Positions 26,701 to 34,720 of a DNA stretch of 64,000 nt are shown here, one piece after another. The notes below the pieces were generated by a model. It was not told the DNA's origin. It did not search any database and saw only the letters and a program-made list of their open reading frames with translations. The stretch covers positions 4,628-68,627 of the forward strand of contig CAKRYE010000002.1 in the NCBI GenBank assembly GCA_934426285.1, in the 5' to 3' direction. Position 1 is the stretch's first letter. Each line of letters begins with the position of its first letter. Source of the DNA: an uncultured Blautia sp. GTDB lineage: Bacteria; Bacillota; Clostridia; Lachnospirales; Lachnospiraceae. The position numbers and the translations under genes were made by a program.

Positions 26701-29387
26701 ATCACGTCTACCATCTGCTGATACACAGCCTGGGGATAATCCTTTCTCACACTGCGCACATGACGCTGTTTGAAGTGTCTGAGATTTCCCATACTCTTGG
26801 GATCCTCAATAGCGGAAACCAGAAACTCCTCCTGTCCAGGTGATGCCGGCACTTTGCCAAGAAGAAATCTCCCGGTGTCTCCAGGATTTCCATACTCCAG
26901 AAATACCGTAACCTCTCCTGGAGCCAGAACCGTTGCCTGGAAGGAAAAACCGGCACTCTCCGCATCCGGATTGCCAATTGCCTGTGCCACATCCATCCGA
27001 TAGATTGTAGTCAACGGACTCTCCTGCAGTTTCTCTGTCCCTGCATAAAATGCGATCCTTGTCTGTCCCATCTCCTGAAATGTAGGATCAAAAGCCCAGC
27101 CCACTGTGTTCAGCACGCAGTCTTCATAATGAAAGAAATCCACACTTCCCATGCAGGTTGGTGTTGCTTCCACATTCTGCGCTGCTGCCGTTGTATTGTT
27201 ATAATGAAGAACTTTCTTCAGCAGACGTTTTACCTGGGCTTTTTTGCCAGGATGACGAAGGGCCTCCTTCTCTGCCTCTTCGGCCGCCTTCCGTTCTTCC
27301 TTTTTGGCCTTCTCTAGAGCCTTGCGCTCCTCTTCTGCTTTCTGTCTGGCCAAAAGGTTTTCCACATCCCCAAGCTCCAGATATTCCAGTTTTCCCTGGA
27401 TCACAATCTTATCCACATTTTCCGGATGCATTACCTGTATCAGATAAAATCCATCTGTTGTAAAAAATGCGGTAGTATTGTTGTCCATAATCATATGAAC
27501 GCCCTGTGGCACAAGCCTTGCACTGCAGCCGCAGTCCAGACGTTCCACCTTTACTTTCAGGAAATGGCCATTTGCCGGATTCCATCGGATATTCTGTACC
27601 CCTTTTATTGGTGAAAGATCAAATTCCACACGGAAACGGTTACCTGTAAGTCTGCCCTCTACATGAAGTGTATGCTCTTCGCAGAAGCCTCCCCCAAGGT
27701 CATAGTAGACCTTACTGTGCATCTGACGCTTTTCCCTCTCACTGTTTACAATCTCAGTAAGGGAAACCGGCATGCGCTTCTGTTCAAAGGGCGTCAGGGA
27801 ATCACAACCCACATATCCATAGACAAAATGCAGCGTCCAGTTCATGAAAATCTCATAATCTGTATATCCGATCCCGAACTCTGCCATCATATCATCCTCA
27901 TGGATCAGCTGCGGAAGCACTGAAATATGTGTATACAGCTCATGGATCAGACGCCACATAATAAAATTCACAGGAACCGGGAAAGAAAACATCCACTCAT
28001 AATCAATGATCTGATTTTCCTTCTCCCCCATAAAAATATTGCTGCAGATCAGATCCACATTTGCCGGGCAGATACACTCATAATCCCCTCTTCCCTCATA
28101 GCTTCCGAATACCTGACGGAATTCCTCTGTCCGGTAATCCGTAACTTTCCGGGCTGCAAAAAGCTCCTGATAGAGCCCCTTCAGAAGCTCTTTGATCTCA
28201 TCCACTTTCCCTTTATCCGCAAGTTCTCCGATCTCCTGATGAAGAGTTTTCCCGGTAAGAAGCGGATAAACAATTTTTCCCTGTTCTGCTTTACAGGGAA
28301 GATTCTGATATCTGTCAGAGCCCATGCTTTTTGTTCCAAGCTCCTCCAGTTTTTCTACAAACTCTTCTGCCTCCGGAACCATGGCCTCTTTTTCTGCCCA
28401 GGTCTCACCATTCCGGCGGATAATCCTTGTCAGCAGACGAAATCTCTTTTTCCGTCCCTGGTTCAGCTTCACATAAAGGATCTCTTCCTTTTCCTTAGCT
28501 TCTGATTTTCCGGCCTCAACCAGAAAAGAATTCACAAAACGATCTAGGATTTTTTCTTTTTCAAAAGCTTTTACACCCTCACTTTCCGAAAAGAGAGCCG
28601 CTGTTTTGTCCGTATAAACCGGGTAATTTCTTCCATAGGAATTGGTATAAAGACTCTCATCCGTAAAAATTTCTGTAGGAAATTTATAATCTGGATATGG
28701 ATAATAAAAATGTAGAAAAGGAAAACCACTGTTTTTCAGCAGTTCTCCCAATTCTTCTTTAGAAAAAGTACGCACAGAATGATTTCCCGGATAACCATCA
28801 ATTCCAAAAAAATGAATATCTGTATGATCTTCCGGCGCGCCTGCAAAATATTTTAGTCCCAACCTGTTTTCAATGGCAATCAGTAGTTTCCCTTCCGGTT
28901 TCAGATACCCGCCCATTTCCTGCAGAAAAGTCTCATAGGGAGTCTCCCCTTCCGTAAAGCTCATGGCATACTCCAGTACTCCATTTACCACAACATAATC
29001 AAAGCTTTCAGGAAAAGTCATATCATTGAGATTTCCCACCATAATCGTCAGATTCTCTTTTTCGCTGTTTCTGGCAAAATTAATCTCTGCTCTTCGTCTG
29101 GACAACTCCACAGAGGTTACCTTTCCGGCCTTCTGACAGAGCATTCCTGTAATTGCACCACAACCGGCGCCAATCTCCAGAACCGAATCTGTTTTTTTCA
29201 ACGGATACCAGTTCAGGATATTCTCTCTCAGATCTGAAAAATGATAGACCATAGGAAAACTTACTTCATCCTCCGGAAGATCCTGAAAAGATTTTCCTTC
29301 CCTGCCCATTTCCAGAAGCGTATTCTCAATATCACCATCTGAATAATGATCCTTCGCTGTATAGTAATCTAAATTCAGCTTTGCCAT
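23769..29387 (-). CDS. giant multidomain protein: methyltransferase, kinase-like, beta domain, coiled coil, accessory domain, GT2, GT4, GT4
   Basis: 1872 residues from the ATG at 29387 (GGAGG six bases upstream). Domains: a class I SAM methyltransferase (about 45-235, motif I VLEIGAGCG at 69-77); a phosphotransferase/kinase-like domain (about 280-560) with NVDLICSN at 443-450 and IDYEW at 461-465, matching the Asp-x4-Asn and metal Asp of APH-type kinases; a beta-rich segment (570-670); a charged coiled coil (680-712); a GWAFDP beta module (750-850); a GT2 domain (892-1150, VNTDVEV as the metal site); and two GT4-like domains (about 1180-1500 and 1510-1870). The first half follows the order of WbdD, the methyltransferase/kinase that caps and sizes ABC-exported O-antigens. 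It lies 13 bases after the wzt-like gene. Capping and extension by one chain is inference. Confidence 0.85.
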   Translation of the reverse strand: MAKLNLDYYTAKDHYSDGDIENTLLEMGREGKSFQDLPEDEVSFPMVYHFSDLRENILNWYPLKKTDSVLEIGAGCGAITGMLCQKAGKVTSVELSRRRAEINFARNSEKENLTIMVGNLNDMTFPESFDYVVVNGVLEYAMSFTEGETPYETFLQEMGGYLKPEGKLLIAIENRLGLKYFAGAPEDHTDIHFFGIDGYPGNHSVRTFSKEELGELLKNSGFPFLHFYYPYPDYKFPTEIFTDESLYTNSYGRNYPVYTDKTAALFSESEGVKAFEKEKILDRFVNSFLVEAGKSEAKEKEEILYVKLNQGRKKRFRLLTRIIRRNGETWAEKEAMVPEAEEFVEKLEELGTKSMGSDRYQNLPCKAEQGKIVYPLLTGKTLHQEIGELADKGKVDEIKELLKGLYQELFAARKVTDYRTEEFRQVFGSYEGRGDYECICPANVDLICSNIFMGEKENQIIDYEWMFSFPVPVNFIMWRLIHELYTHISVLPQLIHEDDMMAEFGIGYTDYEIFMNWTLHFVYGYVGCDSLTPFEQKRMPVSLTEIVNSEREKRQMHSKVYYDLGGGFCEEHTLHVEGRLTGNRFRVEFDLSPIKGVQNIRWNPANGHFLKVKVERLDCGCSARLVPQGVHMIMDNNTTAFFTTDGFYLIQVMHPENVDKIVIQGKLEYLELGDVENLLARQKAEEERKALEKAKKEERKAAEEAEKEALRHPGKKAQVKRLLKKVLHYNNTTAAAQNVEATPTCMGSVDFFHYEDCVLNTVGWAFDPTFQEMGQTRIAFYAGTEKLQESPLTTIYRMDVAQAIGNPDAESAGFSFQATVLAPGEVTVFLEYGNPGDTGRFLLGKVPASPGQEEFLVSAIEDPKSMGNLRHFKQRHVRSVRKDYPQAVYQQMVDVIVPVYNGLEYFDALFSGIAKTRVPYRLIIVNDKSPDPETGKYLEKYAAEHDNVVLLNNETNMGFLPSVNRALKMAENHVALVNTDVEVPEEWLERLMLPIFARDNIATTTPFTTCGTICSFPDFCRDNKLFEKMPLWEIDDEFRMIRPQYPVMPTGVGFCMGMNIKAVREVGLLDEENFGKGYGEENDWCQRAIAAGYENVQVDNLFVYHKHGGSFPSEEKQRLLEEHSEALLRKHPDYNRDTADYCRRDPLRPVRLYVEMKLLNRKLEVPTILAFDHDLGGGATAYLVEKRRLALQQGYRFITIRYNIVSNRFYFTYQYKQYEMEFFANDLETALGEVMRVEEIWINELVTYQNLYGTLERILCLKKEQGAKILMLLHDFFALCPAVNLIDAQGKYCGVGSCQICDKCIPDNRSNACTEYGSGTLWRRKFREFLLNCDEIRAFSDDTAKLFKKAYPDVYNLHVIPHAPHYLPAVKKVRKTTETFNIGLIGVLCYKKGLEVVKALAGYIEEKKLDVRLRLIGTSDEEIGSPVFSQTGRYTREEIPRLALEQDIDMFLIPSVWPETFSYTTSEVISMGYPLAVLPVGAPVERVKRYSRGLVLKNEQPENIVEEMLSLWKKLDGHKLPVEKRKILFVGEEISFASRYRVEHFREQLILRGYASRFIQMDQAEKESLEEYEAIVLYRCSKLMEVEMLADRAKAAGIRVYYDIDDLVFDYEKIAGLHFLKGKEYSDFRTTAERIHGCMEFCDGYITSTETLAGVIREVFSGKPVVINRNCMSMEMEILSHEASEQTDKNEEKIYIGYLSGSRTHDQDFAQVESALLEVMEHHPEVYLKLVGILDESGMERVQNRIEKLPFMDWRQLPAVIAGLDINLMPLEDSLFHCCKSENKWTEAALVKVPSIMSRNREMEYVIENGKNGWMCRTKEEWISALESLITDEKARRAMGEAAHQKVMEQYLTRNTGKDAMEELLCSESYTK

Positions 29388-29400
29388 AGTAATCCTCCAT

Positions 29401-30714
29401 TTATTCCACACTTACCCTGGAAAACATATCAAAATATCCCACTGCTTTCTTATCTGTGATCACTGTCAGGTTACACACATCATATAATCTGTGGAATACC
29501 GTAAAATCACCGTCTTTATAACCGGTACATCCCAGACACAGCATATATTCGCCTGCTTCCAGAGGCATTACCTGAGTAAATGTAATGTGCCTCACATCTC
29601 CTGCTTTCTGCGGCTTCACAGGCGTGTGCTCATACATGGTATTAGTTCCCGTGATCTCCGTACCTTTCAGATCCTTCAGGGTAAAGGCAAAAATCGGATC
29701 ATTGATATCTGCCTGGAAGCTCACCTTCATTTCAACAGAAAAAGTCTTTCCCTTCTCAACCACATTGGTGATCATTCCGGAATCGTCACGGATTGCAAAA
29801 TCCTGGATTTCTCCAAGCTTACTTCCATATTCCAGAAGCTGAGGATTCAAGTTCAGGCTGTCCTTCATACAAACTTCTGCCGCACTTTCGGAATCAGAAA
29901 CACTTTCCGCTTCCACTGTAGAATCTGCTTTTTCCCCTGCATTCTGATTTTCCTGGTTATCTCCCGGCTCATCGTACTGATTCACCAGTACCCGCCTGTA
30001 CAGATTTACCATCTCCTTGGCGTCACCCTCAGCCAGCTTTCTGCCTTTATTCAAAAGCACAACGCGGTCACAGTATTTTCCGATACTGCTCAGATCATGG
30101 CTGACGAAGAGAATTGTTTTTCCCAGTTTCTTGAACTCTTCGAATTTACGGTAACATTTTGCCTGGAAGAAAACATCGCCCACAGAAAGAGCTTCATCTA
30201 CGATCAGAATCTCCGGATCAATATTAATGGCAACAGCAAAAGCCAGTCGTACAAACATACCGCTTGAATATGTTTTCACCGGCTGATATACAAAATCACC
30301 GATATCGGCAAAGTCCAGAATAGACTGCAGCTTGGCATCAATTTCCTCCCTGGAAAAACCAATCATGCTTCCATTCAGATACACATTCTCAATCCCGGAA
30401 TACTCCATATTAAAGCCGGCTCCCAGCTCCAGAAGGGCTGATATCCTGCCATTTACCGTCACATTTCCGCCAGTAGGAGAAAGCACCCCTGTAATAATCT
30501 TAAGAATGGTGGACTTACCGGAACCATTGGTTCCGATGATCCCAACTGTTTCCCCTTTATTTACCTGAAAAGAAACATGATCCAGTGCAAAATGTTCTTT
30601 ATATTTTTTCTTTTTTGACAATCCCAGGGATTCCTTGAGCCGATCCATGGGATTATCATAAAGCTTATACATCTTACTCACATCATTTACTGAAATTGCA
30701 ATATCCTCTGCCAT
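29401..30714 (-). CDS. polysaccharide ABC exporter ATPase with C-terminal glycan-binding domain (Wzt/TagH-like)
   Basis: 437 residues. The nucleotide-binding domain (about 1-240) has Walker A GTNGSGKST, signature YSSGMFVRLAFA, Walker B ILIVDEALSVGD and switch FVSHD. After an acidic linker (about 245-285), the C-terminal beta-sandwich (about 290-437) resembles the Wzt C-terminal domain that recognises the modified end of a finished glycan. It partners with the permease encoded 55 bases upstream. The presence of this domain next to a methyltransferase/kinase-like protein suggests export gated by chain termination. The start follows AGAGAGG. Confidence 0.92.
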   Translation of the reverse strand: MAEDIAISVNDVSKMYKLYDNPMDRLKESLGLSKKKKYKEHFALDHVSFQVNKGETVGIIGTNGSGKSTILKIITGVLSPTGGNVTVNGRISALLELGAGFNMEYSGIENVYLNGSMIGFSREEIDAKLQSILDFADIGDFVYQPVKTYSSGMFVRLAFAVAINIDPEILIVDEALSVGDVFFQAKCYRKFEEFKKLGKTILFVSHDLSSIGKYCDRVVLLNKGRKLAEGDAKEMVNLYRRVLVNQYDEPGDNQENQNAGEKADSTVEAESVSDSESAAEVCMKDSLNLNPQLLEYGSKLGEIQDFAIRDDSGMITNVVEKGKTFSVEMKVSFQADINDPIFAFTLKDLKGTEITGTNTMYEHTPVKPQKAGDVRHITFTQVMPLEAGEYMLCLGCTGYKDGDFTVFHRLYDVCNLTVITDKKAVGYFDMFSRVSVE

Positions 30715-30769
30715 TTTAAACCTCTCTTTATTTCACTCCAAACTCGTACCTGCACAGTATCCCTGTATA

Positions 30770-31576
30770 TCAGAGAACATCTGCAAAATGGGGCTTCAGG
30801 CGTTTGAATATCACAGACCCCAGTCCAAAAAGCATTATGGTAACCACCCAGAAATAAACAGTCCAGGAAAGATGGTTCCAGATTCCCACATGACCTAACA
30901 TAGAATCACGATAACCGGTTACAACATAATACATAGGATTCAGCTTAAACAGTCTGATCACCCAGGGATGAGCATTCAGAATATTCACATCCCACATAAT
31001 AGGGGTCATCCACACTCCTACCTGAAGAAAAATATTAATAATCTGAGTCAGATCACGGAAAAAAATCACAATTGCACTTGTAGCATACACCATCCCCAGT
31101 ACCAGAAAGAATGTGCAGATGGAATAATAAATAATCTGCAGAGTATATAAGCTTGGCCTATAACCATAGCAGGTACACAGAATCAGTGCAAAGATCACAA
31201 AAAATGCATGGACAAACAATGCAGAAATAATCTTTACAATAGGAAGAATACTGATCTTAAACACAACCTTCTTGACCAGATAATTATATTCCAGCAGGGC
31301 ATTGGTTCCACCGTTCAGCGCATCCTGAAAGAAAAACCAGGGTACAATACCGGAAACCAGATAAAGTACAAAGGGATAATTCGACACAGTTCCGGCCTTT
31401 AAGCCTACTGAAAAAACAAACCAGTACACAAGGATCGTAACAACAGGCTGGATAAATGCCCATACAATCCCCAGGTAAGATCCTGCATATTTTGTTTTAA
31501 AATCATTTTTCGCCAGACTGAGGATCAGTTTTCTATTGTGATACAGCTCCATCGGCAAAGCTAAAATTTTATTCAT
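30770..31576 (-). CDS. polysaccharide ABC exporter permease (Wzm/TagG-like)
   Basis: 268 residues with about six transmembrane helices, the ABC-2 type. The N-terminal amphipathic stretch and the SYLGIVWAFIQPVVTILVYW block are characteristic of the TagG/RfbA permease group, as is the VWMTPIMWDVN loop. It forms the membrane channel for a lipid-linked polymer, powered by the ATPase encoded downstream. The start follows AAGGA, and the gene begins 11 bases after rfbC. Confidence 0.92.
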   Translation of the reverse strand: MNKILALPMELYHNRKLILSLAKNDFKTKYAGSYLGIVWAFIQPVVTILVYWFVFSVGLKAGTVSNYPFVLYLVSGIVPWFFFQDALNGGTNALLEYNYLVKKVVFKISILPIVKIISALFVHAFFVIFALILCTCYGYRPSLYTLQIIYYSICTFFLVLGMVYATSAIVIFFRDLTQIINIFLQVGVWMTPIMWDVNILNAHPWVIRLFKLNPMYYVVTGYRDSMLGHVGIWNHLSWTVYFWVVTIMLFGLGSVIFKRLKPHFADVL

Positions 31577-31587
31577 TCTGTTTTTCC

Positions 31588-32145
31588 TTATCGATTATTG
31601 TATTCCTGAAAGCTTCCCCATTTGGTATCCTTATCCGAAAAGCTTAACTCCATTCCTTCCGGGATCGGCCACTGCACTCCAATATCCGGGTCATTCCAGA
31701 TCAGTCCGCCTTCATCATTTGGATGATAAAAATCAGAACATTTATAAACAAACTCTGCATGTTCAGAAAGCACTAGGAATCCATGTGCAAATCCCTTGGG
31801 AATAAAAAACTGTTTTTTGTTTTCTGCAGACAGTACAACACCAAACCATTTTCCATAGGTTTCAGAACCTTCACGAAGGTCTACCGCCACATCAAAAACT
31901 TCTCCGCTTACAACACGTACAAGCTTATCCTGAGGATAATTAATCTGGAAATGCAGTCCGCGAAGTACCCCTTTATGTGAGCTGGACTGATTATCCTGTA
32001 CAAATTCAACATCAATGCCTGCTTCTCTGAAATCATTGTAATTGTAGGTTTCCATGAAATAGCCTCTGGCATCTCCGAAAACTGTAGGCTCTACTACCTT
32101 CAAGCCCTTAATTCCGCCACATTCTGTCACTTTAATTTTTCCCAT
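31588..32145 (-). CDS. rfbC: dTDP-4-dehydrorhamnose 3,5-epimerase
   Basis: 185 residues, the normal RmlC length, a cupin fold. It contains FVQDNQSSSHKGVLRGLHFQ with the catalytic His, DVAVDLREGS, and FIPKGFAHGFLVLSE. It converts dTDP-4-keto-6-deoxyglucose to the L-lyxo form, the third step toward dTDP-L-rhamnose. rfbA, rfbB and rfbD are not in this window, so they must lie elsewhere. The start follows AAGAGGAAAAG. Confidence 0.95.
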   Translation of the reverse strand: MGKIKVTECGGIKGLKVVEPTVFGDARGYFMETYNYNDFREAGIDVEFVQDNQSSSHKGVLRGLHFQINYPQDKLVRVVSGEVFDVAVDLREGSETYGKWFGVVLSAENKKQFFIPKGFAHGFLVLSEHAEFVYKCSDFYHPNDEGGLIWNDPDIGVQWPIPEGMELSFSDKDTKWGSFQEYNNR

Positions 32146-32161
32146 TTTCTTTTCCTCTTTT

Positions 32162-33514
32162 CTATTTATCTGTTTTTTTGTTTCTGCGGTGCTGCTCTTC
32201 TTTTTTCTTTTTTCTTATCAAAGCAGCCAGAAGAATGATCAAAAGCAACAGCATTGCCGCCCCTGTGATCAATAATACTTTTCGCAATTGAGGAATTTCC
32301 CCAGAGGCTTCTGTCTGCTCTCCGGATTCCTGTATTTCTTTATCTGCCACAGATTCCCCGGTATCTGTCTGTGTCACATCTGCAGTATTTTCCAGATCCT
32401 TCTCAGCAACCTCCTCCACCGAAGGTTCCGGTGTAGGAGTCGCTTCCAGAACCGGAACACTTCCAACCATATAATCACCGAAAAAATACTGGTTCACTGG
32501 CTTTCCGTCCAATGTTCCCTCCCTGACTGTCAGATTATCCACAGTCACACCGTTGGGAATCAGTATCTCTCCGCCATCCACCTGTATTTTTTGAAAATTC
32601 TCATATCCGTAATTGAACATTGCAGTGGAATCACTGCTTGCAATGGCAAGATCTGCTGCTTTCATGGTAACTGTAATATAAGTTGTCCCATTTCTCCTGG
32701 CTGCTGTTACAAGGGTATTTCCGGCTGCACTGGTATATCCGGTCTTTCCGCCAATACATCCCTTATAATAATATCCACTCTCCGGAGCAAGCATGGGATG
32801 ATGGGTATGCAGTACTCTTGATTCACTGTTTTTATTTGTAGGTTCGATCACATAATCGGTAGCACCGATGATTTTACGGAATTTCTTATTTTTAAGTCCT
32901 TCCCTCATGATCAGTGCCATATCATGTGCGGTAGAATAATGATTTTCATCCGGAAGGCCACTGGCATTTACAAAATGAGTATTTGTACATCCGATCTCCG
33001 CAGCACGCTGGTTCATCATATCTATGAAGTTCTGTTCTGTGCCCCCTACATGCTCTGCTATCTGTGCCGCCACCTCATTGGCGGAGCGGATCACCAGTGC
33101 ATAAAGGCAGGATTCCATACTCATCACTTCTCCAACCTGCATTCCGATATTTCCGGAATCCTGGCTGATATCCCTTGTTCCGGTCTCTGTAAAGACTACA
33201 TCTTCTGTCAGAGAACAGTTTTCTACTGCAAGCAGTAAAGTCATAATCTTTGTAATGCTGGCAGGATATCTGATTTCATCCCCACCCTTATTGTACAGAA
33301 GGACTCCACTGTCTGCATCCATCAGCACACCTGTTTCTGATGTAATGCCAGGTCCTGTGGGCCATCCCGGGATCTCATTTGTCAGAACAGATACTTCCCC
33401 AGCTGCCGTATTCTGCACACCTGCTTCCGCAGCAGAGCATATCTGTACGGCAGTCATTGCAATAACAGCAGAAATTACTGCTGCCTTAAATAAATGTTTC
33501 CATTTTTTCATCAT
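32162..33514 (-). CDS. D-alanyl-D-alanine carboxypeptidase (S11, DacA/DacF type)
   Basis: 450 residues from the ATG at 33514 (GAGAGG upstream; an in-frame TTG lies 12 bases earlier). Signal peptide to about 30. All S11 motifs are intact: SITK in PASITKIM, SAN in RSANEVAA, and KTG in GGKTGYTSAAG. The C-terminal beta domain is followed by an acidic linker and a C-terminal transmembrane segment with basic end (LLITGAAMLLLLIILLAALI). It trims stem-peptide D-Ala outside the membrane. It lies inside the polysaccharide operon between rfbC and the aminotransferase, unusual company for this family, and is a paralogue of the 18439 gene. Confidence 0.93.
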   Translation of the reverse strand: MMKKWKHLFKAAVISAVIAMTAVQICSAAEAGVQNTAAGEVSVLTNEIPGWPTGPGITSETGVLMDADSGVLLYNKGGDEIRYPASITKIMTLLLAVENCSLTEDVVFTETGTRDISQDSGNIGMQVGEVMSMESCLYALVIRSANEVAAQIAEHVGGTEQNFIDMMNQRAAEIGCTNTHFVNASGLPDENHYSTAHDMALIMREGLKNKKFRKIIGATDYVIEPTNKNSESRVLHTHHPMLAPESGYYYKGCIGGKTGYTSAAGNTLVTAARRNGTTYITVTMKAADLAIASSDSTAMFNYGYENFQKIQVDGGEILIPNGVTVDNLTVREGTLDGKPVNQYFFGDYMVGSVPVLEATPTPEPSVEEVAEKDLENTADVTQTDTGESVADKEIQESGEQTEASGEIPQLRKVLLITGAAMLLLLIILLAALIRKKKKEEQHRRNKKTDK

Positions 33515-33522
33515 ACAGCCTC

Positions 33523-34653
33523 TCAAAATCCTTTAAAAGCCAGAATTGTATCTGTGACATATTTCACAGACTCCATATCCAGATTATAAAACATGGGAAG
33601 TCTCAGAAGTCTCTCGCTCTCTCTGGTCGTGTACACGTCTTCCCCTGAAAATCTGCCGAATTTCATGCCTGCCGGGGAAGAATGAAGGGGAATATAATGA
33701 AATACACTGTAGATTCCCTTTTCTCTGAGATATTCCAGCAGCTGTGTCCTTACATCCATATTGCGCACTTTAAGATAATACATGTGCGCATTGTGGCTGC
33801 ACTCAGCCGGAACATATGGCTGTTCAATCTTGCCCTCCGCAGCCAGCGGTGCCAGATTCTCATTATAATAATTATATATTTCCATTCTTTTATGAAAAAT
33901 CCTGTCTCTCGCCTCCAGCTGCGCATAAAGATATGCAGCATTCAATTCACTGGGCAGGTAGGAGGATCCAAAATCCATCCATCTGTATTTATCTACCTGT
34001 CCCCGGAAAAACTTGCTTCTGTCTGTTCCCTTTTCTCTGAGAATTTCAGCCCGCTCCTGATATCTGTCATCCTGAAACAGGAGCGCGCCACCCTCTCCCA
34101 TAGTATAATTCTTTGTTTCATGAAAGCTGTAACATCCAAAATCTCCAATGGTACCCAGAGCCTTTCCTTTGTAGCATGCATCCACTCCCTGGGCAGCATC
34201 TTCAATCACTTTCAGATTATATTTTTTTGCGATCTCCATAATTTTATCCATCTCACAGGCAACTCCTGCATAATGGACCGGCACGATCGCCCTGGTTTTC
34301 TCCGTAATTGCAGCTTCGATCAGATTTTCATCTATATTCATGGTATCCGGACGGATATCCACAAACACAATCCTGGCTCCCCGTAAAACAAAAGCATCTG
34401 CAGTGGAAACAAAGGTATAAGAGGGCATGATCACCTCATCTCCAGGCTGGATATCCGAAAGATATGCTGCCATCTCCAGAGCATGTGTACAGGATGTGGT
34501 AAGCATTACATGTTTTACATGAAAATTCTCCTCCATCCATCTGCTGCATCTCTTTGTATATTCTCCATCACCGCATAGCTTTCCGCGCTGCGCTGCATCC
34601 CGTATGTAATCAAATTCCTTTCCTGTCAAAGCAGGTCTGTTAAAATCTATCAT
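33523..34653 (-). CDS. rffA: dTDP-4-amino-4,6-dideoxygalactose transaminase-like (RffA/WecE)
   Basis: 376 residues from MIDFNRPALTG at 34653, preceded by AAGGGATACAG. It belongs to the DegT/DnrJ/EryC1/StrS aminotransferases. GKLCGDGEYTKRC and the opening MIDFNRP match the RffA/WecE subgroup; EDAAQG binds the PLP and the Lys in SFHETKN forms the Schiff base. It converts dTDP-4-keto-6-deoxyglucose to dTDP-Fuc4N, sharing the substrate of RfbC. So the same nucleotide-sugar intermediate may be split between rhamnose and a 4-amino sugar. The subgroup assignment is good but the product is inferred. Confidence 0.85.
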   Translation of the reverse strand: MIDFNRPALTGKEFDYIRDAAQRGKLCGDGEYTKRCSRWMEENFHVKHVMLTTSCTHALEMAAYLSDIQPGDEVIMPSYTFVSTADAFVLRGARIVFVDIRPDTMNIDENLIEAAITEKTRAIVPVHYAGVACEMDKIMEIAKKYNLKVIEDAAQGVDACYKGKALGTIGDFGCYSFHETKNYTMGEGGALLFQDDRYQERAEILREKGTDRSKFFRGQVDKYRWMDFGSSYLPSELNAAYLYAQLEARDRIFHKRMEIYNYYNENLAPLAAEGKIEQPYVPAECSHNAHMYYLKVRNMDVRTQLLEYLREKGIYSVFHYIPLHSSPAGMKFGRFSGEDVYTTRESERLLRLPMFYNLDMESVKYVTDTILAFKGF

Positions 34654-34720
34654 CTGTATCCCTTTTTCTATTTCAGTTTTCTTCAGTCTCCACACATTTT
34701 CTCATACTCATATAAGAAAT

